The notes under the pieces are model-generated. The model did not search any database. It had not been told where the DNA came from and worked only from the letters and a program-made list of their open reading frames with translations. A DNA stretch of 64,000 nt from Mycobacterium sp. URHB0044 (GTDB lineage Bacteria; Actinomycetota; Actinomycetes; Mycobacteriales; Mycobacteriaceae). The stretch is from contig NZ_JIAW01000001.1 in assembly GCF_000620625.1 (NCBI RefSeq), positions 434,001 through 498,000 of the forward strand. The letters are read 5' to 3'. Of this stretch, positions 31,496-41,245 are shown one piece after another (position 1 is the first letter of the stretch; the number at the start of each line of letters is the position of its first letter). The position numbers and the translations under genes are program-made.

Positions 31496-32196
31496 CGTTC
31501 ACACCCGAGTTGCATTGCGAGGTCGTCGAAGTCGTCGGCCACGACGTCGAACTCGCCGTCCTCGAATGCCGGCATGGGACGGCCGGGGCCGTGCTCGAGC
31601 GGCCGCTTCACGTACCCGGTCTTCAGACCGGCGTCGCGCGCAGCACGCAAATCGCTCGGATGCGCCGCGACGAGCATCACCTCCACCGGCCGCACGTCGA
31701 GCAGGTCGGCGCAGCCCCGATACACCTCAGGATCCGGCTTGTAGTGGTGGAACAGTTCGGCCGAGACCACGCAATCCCACGGCAGCCCTGCCCGCTTGGC
31801 CATGTTGGTCAACAGTGACACGTTTCCGTTCGACAGCGTCGTGATGACGAACCGCTGCTTGAGACGGGTCAAACCAGCCACCGAGTCCGGCCACGGGTCG
31901 AGGCGGTGCCACGCGCGGTTGAGGTCGTCGACATCCTCCTCAGGCACCGAATCGATGCCGGCCTTGCGCAACAGGTCGTCGAGGATCACCCGATGCAGCG
32001 CGTCGATCCGCATCCACGGGAGGTCGCCGCGGCGCACCCGGTCCATCGCCTCCGGATAGCCGCCGCGCCAATCGTCGGCAAACGCCGCCCAATCTCGTTG
32101 CAGCCCATGCCTTTCGCCGAAGGCATCGAGTTCGCCGATGATGCTGGTGCGCCAGTCGACGACGGTTCCGAAGACGTCGAACGCCAACACCTTCAC
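31492..32196 (-). CDS. HAD-family haloacid dehalogenase type II
   Basis: 234-residue HAD hydrolase. Motif I is AFDVFGTVVDWR (nucleophilic Asp, with the FGTxxDW signature of (S)-2-haloacid dehalogenases), motif II TTLSNGN, motif III Lys in HHYKPDPEVY, and motif IV VAAHPSDLRAARDAG. It may hydrolyse 2-haloalkanoic acids or a phosphate ester; the signature favours the dehalogenase subgroup. GTG at 32196 overlaps the quinone oxidoreductase stop (GTGA). The longer open frame to 32808 shadows that gene. Confidence 0.82.
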   Translation of the reverse strand: MKVLAFDVFGTVVDWRTSIIGELDAFGERHGLQRDWAAFADDWRGGYPEAMDRVRRGDLPWMRIDALHRVILDDLLRKAGIDSVPEEDVDDLNRAWHRLDPWPDSVAGLTRLKQRFVITTLSNGNVSLLTNMAKRAGLPWDCVVSAELFHHYKPDPEVYRGCADLLDVRPVEVMLVAAHPSDLRAARDAGLKTGYVKRPLEHGPGRPMPAFEDGEFDVVADDFDDLAMQLGCER

Positions 32197-33155
32197 GGCA
32201 ACAAGACCACCTTGCCGCGCACCCCGCCCTCCGCCAGGCTCTCCAGGGCCGCTCGGCCCTCCGACAGCGGATACTGCATCGGCGGTGGCGGCCGCAGCCC
32301 GCCGGCGATCAGCCGGCCCAACCCCAACCCGAACATCGACTGAGATCCCGGCGTCCGATTCACGAATTCGCCATACCCGACGCCCACCACGCTGACGTTG
32401 CGCAGCAGCAACCGGTTCACCTTGACCGTTGGGATGCCGCCCGCCGCGAAACCCAGTACCAGCAGCCGTCCCTCGGTTGCCAGCACGCGGATCGCGTCGT
32501 CGAACGCATCCCCACCGATCGGGTCCACCACCAGATCGACGCCGCGGCCACCGGTCTCGTCCCGCACGGCCTGCGCCCACCCGTCGGTGAGCGGCAACAC
32601 CACGTCGGCGCCCAGCGACTCGACGTATTCGATGGCGCTGGCCCGGTGCACCATCGCAATCACCTTGGCTCCCAACGCCTTCGCGATCTGGATGGCCGCC
32701 GTGCCGACGCCGCCGCCGGACCCCAGCACCAGCACCGTCTCGCCGGGACGCAGCGCGCCACGACGCTCCAGCGCGAAGTACATCGTGTAGTAGTTGCCAA
32801 GCAGACACACCGCGGATGCGTCGTCCACGTCGTCGGGGCTCGCCACCACGTTGTCCGGCGACACCGCCACCCGCTCGGCGTACCCGCCGAGCATGGTGAA
32901 CGCCGAAACCCGTTGGCCGGGCGTGAAACCCGAGCCCTCAGGCGCCGACCGCACCGTCCCCGCGACCTCCATCCCGGGAGTGAAGGGCGGGTCCAACTTC
33001 AGCTGGTACTCGCCGCGGATCAGCAGCAGATCGGGAAAGCAGACACCGGCCGCACCGACGTCGACGACCACCAGGCCGTCACCGGCTGGGTCGTCGACAT
33101 CGGTGTAGGCCAACCCGGATGGCCCGGAGAGCTCCTGCGCGACAAGCGCCTTCAC
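32193..33155 (-). CDS. NADPH:quinone oxidoreductase (MDR superfamily)
   Basis: 320-residue zinc-independent medium-chain reductase: PGMEVAGTV near residue 60, the GxGGxG-type NADPH loop VLVLGSGGGVGTAAIQIAKALGAKV (about 140-165), and GGRGVDLVVDPIGGDAFDDAIR. No structural zinc Cys cluster is present, as expected for the quinone-oxidoreductase branch. The order QOR-SDR-ALDH-methyltransferase-TetR equals M. tuberculosis Rv0149-Rv0144. It begins three bases after the SDR stop. Confidence 0.85.
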   Translation of the reverse strand: MKALVAQELSGPSGLAYTDVDDPAGDGLVVVDVGAAGVCFPDLLLIRGEYQLKLDPPFTPGMEVAGTVRSAPEGSGFTPGQRVSAFTMLGGYAERVAVSPDNVVASPDDVDDASAVCLLGNYYTMYFALERRGALRPGETVLVLGSGGGVGTAAIQIAKALGAKVIAMVHRASAIEYVESLGADVVLPLTDGWAQAVRDETGGRGVDLVVDPIGGDAFDDAIRVLATEGRLLVLGFAAGGIPTVKVNRLLLRNVSVVGVGYGEFVNRTPGSQSMFGLGLGRLIAGGLRPPPPMQYPLSEGRAALESLAEGGVRGKVVLLP

Positions 33156-33158
33156 CGT

Positions 33159-34022
33159 CTAACCGAGCTTGAAGCTGGCCGACTTGGCCGCGGACAGATC
33201 GGTGATCTCGCCCCACTTGCCCGCGACGTCGTCGATCGATGGCACGTTCTCGAACGTCACGCCGTCGTTCTGGAACAGCGCGGTGCGCTGCACCTTGCCG
33301 CCACCGACGATGAAGATCGAGTCGGTGTCGGGCACTTCCTCCGTGCAGAGGTAGGCCACCACCGGCGCGACGTACTCCGGCGTCAGCTTCTCGAATACCT
33401 CGGGCGGCAGGATGTCCTGCGTCATGCGGGTGGCGGCGATCGGCGCGACGGCGTTGGTCTTGATGTTGTACTTGGCGCCTTCCTGGGCCAGCGTGTTGAT
33501 CAGGCCAACCAGGCCCAGCTTCGCCGCACCGTAGTTGGCCTGCCCGAAGTTGCCGAACAGCCCGCTGGTCGACGTGGCCACCACGACGCGGCCGAAGCTC
33601 TGCTCGCGGAAGTGCGGCCAGGCCGCGCGGATCACGTTGTAGCCGCCGTAGAGATGCACCTTCAGCACGGCGTCCCAGTTCTCGTACGTCATCTTGTGGA
33701 AGGTGCCGTCGCGCAGGATGCCGGCATTGCTGACCACGCCATGGATGGCGCCGAACTCGTCGACCGCGGTCTTGATGATGTTCGCGGCGCCTTCTGGCTC
33801 GGCCACGCTGTCATAGTTGGCGACGGCGCGACCGCCGGCCTCCTTGATCTCGTCGACGACCTGGTCGGCCATGTTGTGTCCGGCACCGGTGCCGTCACGG
33901 GAGCCACCGAGGTCGTTGACCACGACGCTGGCGCCCTCACGGGCCAGGGTCAGCGCGTACTCACGACCCAATCCACCACCGGCTCCGGTGACGACGATGA
34001 CGCGATCCTGCACTCCGGGCAT
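33159..34022 (-). CDS. SDR dehydrogenase, (3R)-hydroxyacyl-CoA type
   Basis: 287-residue SDR with the NAD(P) motif TGAGGGLGREYAL, an extended NDLGGSRDGTG segment typical of MFE-2/peroxisomal (3R)-hydroxyacyl-CoA dehydrogenase domains, NAG in VVSNAGILRD, and the catalytic STSGLFGNFGQANYGAAK (Ser, Tyr, Lys). It resembles Rv0148. A role in beta-oxidation-like metabolism next to an acyl-CoA dehydrogenase gene 4 kb away is plausible but inferred. It lies 36 bases after the ALDH gene. Confidence 0.87.
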   Translation of the reverse strand: MPGVQDRVIVVTGAGGGLGREYALTLAREGASVVVNDLGGSRDGTGAGHNMADQVVDEIKEAGGRAVANYDSVAEPEGAANIIKTAVDEFGAIHGVVSNAGILRDGTFHKMTYENWDAVLKVHLYGGYNVIRAAWPHFREQSFGRVVVATSTSGLFGNFGQANYGAAKLGLVGLINTLAQEGAKYNIKTNAVAPIAATRMTQDILPPEVFEKLTPEYVAPVVAYLCTEEVPDTDSIFIVGGGKVQRTALFQNDGVTFENVPSIDDVAGKWGEITDLSAAKSASFKLG

Positions 34023-34058
34023 TGGGTTCCTATCTCTCGATCCTCGGTTGAACGGCAG

Positions 34059-35480
34059 CTAGAAGAGCTTGCGTGCCAACTTCCACGCCTTCTCTGTATA
34101 CGGCGGGTAGATGATGGCGGTTAAGTCGGGTCGGGTTGGCTTCGTCAGCACCGACTTGCGGTGGCTGAACTCCTCGAAGCCGAACCGCCCGTGATAGGAA
34201 CCCATGCCCGATGGTCCGACTCCACCGAACGGCAGCTTCGTGGTCGAGAACTGGAACAACAGGTGGTTGACCAGCATGCCGCCGGAGGTGACCTCCTTGA
34301 TCACCCGCTCCCGCACGCTCTTGCTCTTGGTGAACAGGTACGCCGCAAGGGGCTTGGGCCGCGCATTGACGAAATCGATTGCCTCGTCCAGGGATTGGAC
34401 CGTGACGATCGGCAGGATGGGCCCGAAGATCTCATCTTGCATCAACGGCTCGTCAAGGTCTGGGTCCACGACGACCGTCGGCTGAATCCTGACCGCCCCG
34501 GCATCGGAGCCGCCGCCGATCGCGACCTCGCCCTTGGTCGCCGCCAGAGAGGCGACCAGCCGGTCGAAGTGGCGCTCGTTGACGATTCGCTTGCCCGCGA
34601 CCTCCTCGGCCTCGAACTTGTCGATGGTCGCCTTGATCTCGTCGACAAGCTGGTCGCGGATCGACGCGTCCGCCAGCACGTAATCCGGTGCGATGCAGAT
34701 CTGGCCGGAGTTCATGAGCTTGGTCCACGCGATGCGCTTGGCGGCCACCGGGATGTCGGCGTCGGCGGCGACGATGACTGGGCTCTTGCCACCGAGTTCG
34801 AGCGTGACGGGCGTGAGGTGCTTGGCCGCCGCCTCGTAGACCTTGCGGCCGACCTCGGTACCGCCGGTGAAGCACAGCTTGTCGAAGCCCTGCGCGATGA
34901 GCTCCTGGCTGACCGCGCCGTCTCCCTCGACCACCACGACGGCGTCACTGTCGAGGTACTTCGGCACGAGCTCCGCCATCAACGACGACGACGCCGGTGA
35001 CACCTCGGACGGCTTGAGCACGACCGCGTTGCCCGCGGAGAGCGCTCCGACGGCCGGGCCGAGCGTCAGGGCGAAGGGGAAGTTCCACGCACCGATGACC
35101 AGCACCACGCCGAACGGTTCGTACTCGATCCACGCGCGGCCCGGCAGCTGTGCCTTCTCCAGCAGCCGGTGCTTGCGCTTGGTCCACTTCCCGACGTTCT
35201 TCGCGGCGTCGGCCGCTTCGCTCGCGGTGCTGGCGATGTCGGCCAGCCACGCCTCGAACGGATTGCGGCCGAGATCCTGGTGCAGCGCGTCAGCGATGGC
35301 TGCCTCGTTGTCGACGACGAGGCGCTCCAGCGCGCGCAACTGCTGTTTGCGCCACTCGACGTCGCGGGTACGGCCGGTGGCGTAGGTCTTGCGGACGCGA
35401 GCAACGATGGTGGGAATGTCGACTTTGGTGGTCGAACCGGGCGCAGTTGGCGCCGGTGCGTCGGCGGATTGCGTGGTCAT
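34059..35480 (-). CDS. Aldehyde dehydrogenase
   Basis: 473-residue NAD(P)-dependent aldehyde dehydrogenase of the class 3 type: FPFALTLGPAVGALSAGNAVVLKPSEVSP (cofactor region), ELGGKSPVIVAADAD with the general-base Glu, MNSGQICIAPDYVL with the catalytic Cys, and EIFGPILPIVTV near the C terminus. It oxidises fatty or aromatic aldehydes to acids; the exact substrate is unknown. It corresponds in order to Rv0147. Confidence 0.9.
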   Translation of the reverse strand: MTTQSADAPAPTAPGSTTKVDIPTIVARVRKTYATGRTRDVEWRKQQLRALERLVVDNEAAIADALHQDLGRNPFEAWLADIASTASEAADAAKNVGKWTKRKHRLLEKAQLPGRAWIEYEPFGVVLVIGAWNFPFALTLGPAVGALSAGNAVVLKPSEVSPASSSLMAELVPKYLDSDAVVVVEGDGAVSQELIAQGFDKLCFTGGTEVGRKVYEAAAKHLTPVTLELGGKSPVIVAADADIPVAAKRIAWTKLMNSGQICIAPDYVLADASIRDQLVDEIKATIDKFEAEEVAGKRIVNERHFDRLVASLAATKGEVAIGGGSDAGAVRIQPTVVVDPDLDEPLMQDEIFGPILPIVTVQSLDEAIDFVNARPKPLAAYLFTKSKSVRERVIKEVTSGGMLVNHLLFQFSTTKLPFGGVGPSGMGSYHGRFGFEEFSHRKSVLTKPTRPDLTAIIYPPYTEKAWKLARKLF

Positions 35481-35564
35481 GGGAGTCCTTCCTGACCCGA
35501 GGAATACCCGATCCTAACCAACCACCCGGTTGGCGAACAGGCCCGCGCGACTCCGACGCTGCGC

Positions 35565-36548
<984 letters not shown>

Positions 36549-36633
36549 TTAGATCACCTATGTGGACGGCCGCACGATGCCGTGCGTGACGTTGCCAAGA
36601 GTGCGACGGGCGGGCTGACCGGTTTTTGGCGAG

Positions 36634-37287
36634 TTACTCGGCGATCTTCCACAGTTTGTTCGCCAGGAGCAGTTCCAGCTTTTCCACGATGGTGGTCAAC
36701 TCGTCGTGGCCGCCGACGTAGCCCGCGTAGAAACCCATCCCCCACATCACGGCGATGAGCATCTCGACGAGGGTCGAAACGTCGGTGTCGGTGGTCAGCT
36801 CGCCACGCTCGATGGCGTCGGTGACGACCCAGGTGACGAACGCGCGGGACGTCTTGAGTGAGTTGTGCTCGTCGCGGCTGAGTTCCGGATGCCGCTGGGA
36901 TTCCAGCACTGACGTAACCAGGAAGGCTGCGGCCGACCGATCACGGGATTCTGCCTGCATCGCTGCCGAGAAGAAGGCCGTCAACCGCTTCAAGAGCGAC
37001 GTCTCGACCTCCGCCTTCGCCATTCCGGCGGCCACCACCATCTCGTTGGTCTTGTCCACCACCTCGCCGTAGAGCACCCGCTTGCTGGCGAAGTAGTGGT
37101 TGATTGCCGGCCTAGTCAGGTCGGCCCGGATGGCAATTGCCTGGAATGTTGCTGCGTCATAGCCGAGTTCGCTGAAAACCTCCCGCGCCGCACGCACGAT
37201 GCGTTCCCGGGTCTCCGCAGCCTTAGCCGCGGGCGGACGTCCTGGACCCCGGGTCGCGGTATACGGCACAGTCAAATTGTGCCACAC
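36634..37287 (-). CDS. TetR-family regulator (Rv0144-like position)
   Basis: 217-residue TetR repressor: the HTH lies at about residues 24-70 (RERIVRAAREVFSELGYDAATFQAIAIRADLTRPAINHYFASKRVLYGEV), and the remainder is a helical ligand domain. The start is uncertain by a few residues: GTG 37287, TTG 37275 (giving MTVPYTATRGPG) and GTG 37269 are all possible and none has a ribosome site. It heads the leftward cluster of lipid/aldehyde genes and probably controls it. A CACCGGTG palindrome lies at 37290-37297. Confidence 0.85.
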   Translation of the reverse strand: MWHNLTVPYTATRGPGRPPAAKAAETRERIVRAAREVFSELGYDAATFQAIAIRADLTRPAINHYFASKRVLYGEVVDKTNEMVVAAGMAKAEVETSLLKRLTAFFSAAMQAESRDRSAAAFLVTSVLESQRHPELSRDEHNSLKTSRAFVTWVVTDAIERGELTTDTDVSTLVEMLIAVMWGMGFYAGYVGGHDELTTIVEKLELLLANKLWKIAE

Positions 37288-37453
37288 GTCACCGGTGTCG
37301 CTGAGGTGAATGGTTGCGGAAGCATTCGGAGAATCTCGTGCAGCAAATCACCGCGACCGTCAATGGGAGACGGTGCGCCGCACGCGCGTGGATTTGCCAA
37401 GCGTGGGTACCCAGAGCCAATGCTCAACGTCGGGGGACAACTATGGTGGCGCA

Positions 37454-38023
37454 ATGGCGAGCGTCGTAACCCGTGAGTCGTACTTCGACGCCGGTATCGA
37501 CGTGCTGTCCGATCTCGGCTACGGCGGCCTGAAGCTCGCCGAGGTGTGCAACCGCCTCGGGGTCACCACCGGCTCCTTCTACCACTACTTCGCCAGTTGG
37601 TCCGCCTACACCCGCGCGCTCGTCTCCCATTGGATGCAGGCCCGCACTGTCAGCGTCATCGACGTCATCCGGGCCGAGCCGGATCCACGCCGCCGCATCG
37701 GCTCGCTGATCCAGGAGGGGCTCGCATTGCCGCACGGCGCCGAGGGAGCGATCCGCGTGTGGAGTGCGATCGACACCGAGGTGGGTGCCATGCAGGCGGC
37801 CGTCGACCGGCAGCGCTTCGACTTCCTGGTGGAATCGGCGTGCGAGATCCTCGACGACAAGCATCACGCGGAGGTGTTCGCGTCGTGGGCGCTGTACCTC
37901 CTGATCGGCTACGAGCAGGCCGTGCTGCCGCGGCGCGAACCAAGCGACATCCAGTGGATCGCCGACCAACTGCTCGACGCGCTGGATTCGGGCCGGTTCG
38001 ACACGCTCCCCGACAACGTCTGA
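37454..38023 (+). CDS. TetR-family regulator
   Basis: 189-residue TetR-type protein. The N-terminal HTH region (YFDAGIDVLSDLGYGGLKLAEVCNRLGVTTGSFYHYFASWSAYTRALV) has the typical SFYHYF recognition-helix end; the ligand domain is Ala/Asp-rich. The ATG at 37454 follows GGTGGC, and the open frame further upstream lacks support. It diverges from the other TetR gene and lies 27 bases upstream of the FUSC exporter gene on the same strand, so it probably regulates that gene (inference). Confidence 0.83.
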   Translation: MASVVTRESYFDAGIDVLSDLGYGGLKLAEVCNRLGVTTGSFYHYFASWSAYTRALVSHWMQARTVSVIDVIRAEPDPRRRIGSLIQEGLALPHGAEGAIRVWSAIDTEVGAMQAAVDRQRFDFLVESACEILDDKHHAEVFASWALYLLIGYEQAVLPRREPSDIQWIADQLLDALDSGRFDTLPDNV

Positions 38024-38050
38024 CGGCACCACCGGATTACCATCCGGTGC

Positions 38051-40204
38051 ATGCTGACCCGGGCTGGCTGGTGGCGCCGGGCAGTGGATCGGATCAACGA
38101 GCGCGATCCCGAACACGACGCGCTGCGGCGCGCGATCCGTGCGGCGATCGTGGTGCCCATCGCGGCGGCCGTCGCCTTCGAGGTCGGCGGCGGTTCGCAG
38201 ACACCGTTGTTCGCGATCTTCGGGTCCGTGGCGCTGCTCATCATGGTGGACTTTCCCGGTAATCGCCCGGCCAGGGCGTTGGCGTACGCCGGCCTCGGGT
38301 TCAACGGCACCGTCCTCATCACGCTCGGTTCGCTCGTCGCACCCATCCCGTGGCTGGCCGTCACGACGATGTTCGTGCTCGCCGTCGCGGTGACCTTTTC
38401 CGGCGTGCTGAGCGAGATCGTCGCGGCCGGACAGCGCTCGACGCTGCTGACGTTCGTGCTGCCGGTCTGCACGCCGCCAGGCCCGATCCCCGAGCGGCTG
38501 TTCGGCTGGCTCATCGCGCTGGCGCTCGCCGTCCCCGCCTCCCTCTTCCTGCTGCCGCCGCGGCATCACGACGACCTGCGCCGCCACGCCGCGGCGGTGT
38601 GCCGCACCCTGGCCGACCGGTTGGAGGGCGCCGCGTCGGCCGACGCCGTCTCGGCGGCGATGGGTGAGCTGCGGGCCAACTTCCTCGGCGCCGACTTCCG
38701 GCCCGTCGCACTGACCGCGGGCAGCCGCGCCCTGGTGCGGGTCGTCGACGATCTGCAGTGGCTGTCCGATCGCGTCACCGAGACGTCGGGGGATCTGCTG
38801 GCCGAGATGCGCGACCCCCTGGTGCGGGTGCTGCGCGATTCGGCCAAGGTGCTCACCACGCCGCAGGCGCAGGGCCGCGACGAATTTCGCGCCGACCTCG
38901 CGCAGGCGTTGGCCGTGCAGCGCCTGGTGGCGCAGAGCCGGTACCGAGAAGACATCGTCGAGATCCTGGATGAGCCAAGTGACGCCACCGCCATCGGCGT
39001 CGGGCGAAAGCTGTTGACGCGTCGCACCATTTCGGCCTGCGTCGGCGCTACCGGGCGCGTCATCGCCATCGCCGCGGACGCCGACGCGCGGCCGGTGTGG
39101 GCCCGCGTGCTTGGCCGTCGGCTCCCGGAGGCAGGCGCGTCCGACCGGGTCTATTCGGAGTCGCAGGCCATCGCGTATCTGACCGCCGGGTTCGTCGCCA
39201 CGCGGGCTGTGGTGGTGCGCAACAGCCTGCGCACCGGCCTTGGGCTGGCGACCGCCGTCGCGATCACCCACCTGTTTCCCGTGCAGCACGGCTTCTGGGT
39301 GGTTCTCGGCGCCATGTCGGTGCTGCGCAGCAGCGCGTTGACCACCGGCACGCGCGTGCTGCGCGCCGTCACGGGTACCGGCATCGGGTTCGTGCTCGGT
39401 GCGATCTTCATCCAGCTGATGGGCTACGACCCAGCGGTGATGTGGACGATGCTGCCGGTCGTCGCGTTCGGGTCGGCGTACGTGCAGCAGGTGGCGTCGT
39501 TCATCGCGGGGCAGGCGATGTTCACGATGATGGTGCTGATCGTCTTCAACGTGATCGTGCCGACGGGCTGGAGCGTCGGCTTGATCCGCGTCGAGGACGT
39601 GGTGGTCGGCGCCCTGGTGGGCATCGTGGTGTCGCTGTTGCTGTGGCCGCGCGGCGCGGCGTCCGCGGTCTCCAAGGCGATCGACGCCGCGTGTGAGGTC
39701 GGCTCGACGTACCTGCGGACGGCGGTGCGCCGCGTCACCCGCGGCGCGTCCGAGGCTGCCAACGACCGCGTCTTCGCGCTCGGCCACGACGCGATGTCGG
39801 CATCCCGCACGCTCGATGATGCGGTGCGCCAGTATCTTTCGGAGAGCGGCGGTTCGACGGATCTGCGCGCACCGGTGATCCGCGCGGCCAACCGCGCCAT
39901 TCGTCTGCGCACTGCGGCCGAGCTCATCGCCGACGTCGTCCCGCCGCCGCTCGCCACCTACCCGCGCGTGCGCACGGTGCTCGAAGCGCACGCCGACGGG
40001 ATCTGCGCGCGGCTGCACGGCACTGCGGGCACCGTTGGGCAGGGACCGATCAGCGACGACTTCGTGTTGGCGCTGCGGGCCGACTCGCCAGGTGACGCAC
40101 TCTCGGTCTCCGCCGCGCTGCCGCTGGTGACGGTTGCCGCGAACCTGGGCGAGCTGGAACTGCTCTACCCCGATCCGGTGCAACCCGTCACCAGCCGCGC
40201 CTAA
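38051..40204 (+). CDS. FUSC-family aromatic/organic acid exporter-like protein
   Basis: 717-residue membrane protein with two membrane halves: N-terminal segments at about 28-170 (AIVVPIAAAVAFEV, LFAIFGSVALLIMVDFPGNRPARALAYAGLG) and C-terminal segments at about 395-540 (FWVVLGAMSVLRSSALTTGTRVLRAVTGTGIGF), each followed by a cytoplasmic region. The LGAMSVLRSS...TGxRxLxxxxGTxxGF block is the FUSC signature. Relatives export aromatic acids or envelope precursors. It overlaps the convergent pirin gene by four bases. Confidence 0.83.
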   Translation: MLTRAGWWRRAVDRINERDPEHDALRRAIRAAIVVPIAAAVAFEVGGGSQTPLFAIFGSVALLIMVDFPGNRPARALAYAGLGFNGTVLITLGSLVAPIPWLAVTTMFVLAVAVTFSGVLSEIVAAGQRSTLLTFVLPVCTPPGPIPERLFGWLIALALAVPASLFLLPPRHHDDLRRHAAAVCRTLADRLEGAASADAVSAAMGELRANFLGADFRPVALTAGSRALVRVVDDLQWLSDRVTETSGDLLAEMRDPLVRVLRDSAKVLTTPQAQGRDEFRADLAQALAVQRLVAQSRYREDIVEILDEPSDATAIGVGRKLLTRRTISACVGATGRVIAIAADADARPVWARVLGRRLPEAGASDRVYSESQAIAYLTAGFVATRAVVVRNSLRTGLGLATAVAITHLFPVQHGFWVVLGAMSVLRSSALTTGTRVLRAVTGTGIGFVLGAIFIQLMGYDPAVMWTMLPVVAFGSAYVQQVASFIAGQAMFTMMVLIVFNVIVPTGWSVGLIRVEDVVVGALVGIVVSLLLWPRGAASAVSKAIDAACEVGSTYLRTAVRRVTRGASEAANDRVFALGHDAMSASRTLDDAVRQYLSESGGSTDLRAPVIRAANRAIRLRTAAELIADVVPPPLATYPRVRTVLEAHADGICARLHGTAGTVGQGPISDDFVLALRADSPGDALSVSAALPLVTVAANLGELELLYPDPVQPVTSRA

Positions 40205-41175
40205 CGTCCGGCAGTGTGCGGCATCAGCGCATTCGGCGGGATGACGCCGAACTTGCCCGCATTGAAGTCCTCCATGGCCTGGATCAGCTCCGACTTGGAG
40301 TTCATCACGAACGGTCCGTAGTGGAAGACGGGCTCGCGAATGGGCTTGCCGCCCAAGATCAGAACCTCCAGCGCGGGACGGTTCGAGTCCTGGCCCTCCG
40401 CAGCGCCGACCGAGATCCGGTCACCGGGCCCGAACACCGCCAGCTGGCCCTGCTGGATCGGCTGCGCCACGGGGCCCACCGTGCCGCGGCCGGACAACAC
40501 GTAGACGAGCGCGTTGAAGTCGCGGTTCCACGGCACGTTCAACAGTGCGCCGGGCTGAATGGTGGCGTGCGCCAACGTGATCGGCGTGTAGGTGGCGCCG
40601 GGACCCTGCTGGCCGTCGACGTCGCCGGCGATGATACGTACGAGCGCACCGCCGTCGTCGGAGGACAGCAGCTTGACCTGTCCCCCCTCGATGGCCTGGT
40701 AGCGCGGGCTGGCGAACTTGTCCTTGCGCGGCAGGTTCACCCACAGCTGGATGCCGTGGAAGGTGCCGCCGCTCTCGACGAGTTCGGCGGGCGGCGTCTC
40801 GATGTGCAGGATGCCCGACCCTGCCGTCATCCACTGCGTGGCACCGTCGGTGATGAGGCCACCGCCGCCGTGCGAATCCTGGTGTGCGAACCTGCCGTCA
40901 ATCATGTAGGTGACGGTCTCGAAGCCGCGGTGAGGGTGCCAGTCGGTGCCGCGGGGTTCACCGGGCTGGTACTCGATCTCGCCCATCTGGTCCATGTGGA
41001 CGAACGGGTCGAGGTCGGCGGCGCTGACGCCCGCGAAGGCACGCACGACGGGAAAGCCCTCGCCTTCGTAGCCGCGGGGTCCGGTTGTGATGGAACGCAC
41101 GGGGCGTTCGGTGTCCGACGCGACGGGCCCGGCGACCCGGGGCAGGGTGAGCGTGTCGGCGGTGATGGCGGGCAT
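40201..41175 (-). CDS. Pirin-family protein
   Basis: 324-residue bicupin. The N-terminal cupin has the pirin metal-site motif HPHRGFETVTYMIDG with HQDSHGGGG and GILHIE downstream, giving three His and one Glu for an Fe(II)/Mn site. The C-terminal cupin includes VLSGRGTVGP. Bacterial pirins act as quercetin dioxygenases or redox regulators; the role here is open. ATG at 41175 is followed by PAITADTLTLPRVAGPV, somewhat longer than minimal pirins. It overlaps the FUSC gene end by four bases. Confidence 0.87.
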   Translation of the reverse strand: MPAITADTLTLPRVAGPVASDTERPVRSITTGPRGYEGEGFPVVRAFAGVSAADLDPFVHMDQMGEIEYQPGEPRGTDWHPHRGFETVTYMIDGRFAHQDSHGGGGLITDGATQWMTAGSGILHIETPPAELVESGGTFHGIQLWVNLPRKDKFASPRYQAIEGGQVKLLSSDDGGALVRIIAGDVDGQQGPGATYTPITLAHATIQPGALLNVPWNRDFNALVYVLSGRGTVGPVAQPIQQGQLAVFGPGDRISVGAAEGQDSNRPALEVLILGGKPIREPVFHYGPFVMNSKSELIQAMEDFNAGKFGVIPPNALMPHTAGR

Positions 41176-41245
41176 CGTGACCTCCTCGATTGGAACGTAC
41201 CCGCAGTAACCGGACTACGGTCCGATTAATTCCCCGTGGGCTCTC

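Noticed and set aside
37424-40183. 919-codon minus-strand open frame
   Set aside because: It is antisense to the FUSC exporter and the TetR gene, and is rich in Arg, Gln, His and Gly typical of a shadow frame; the plus-strand proteins have recognisable domains.
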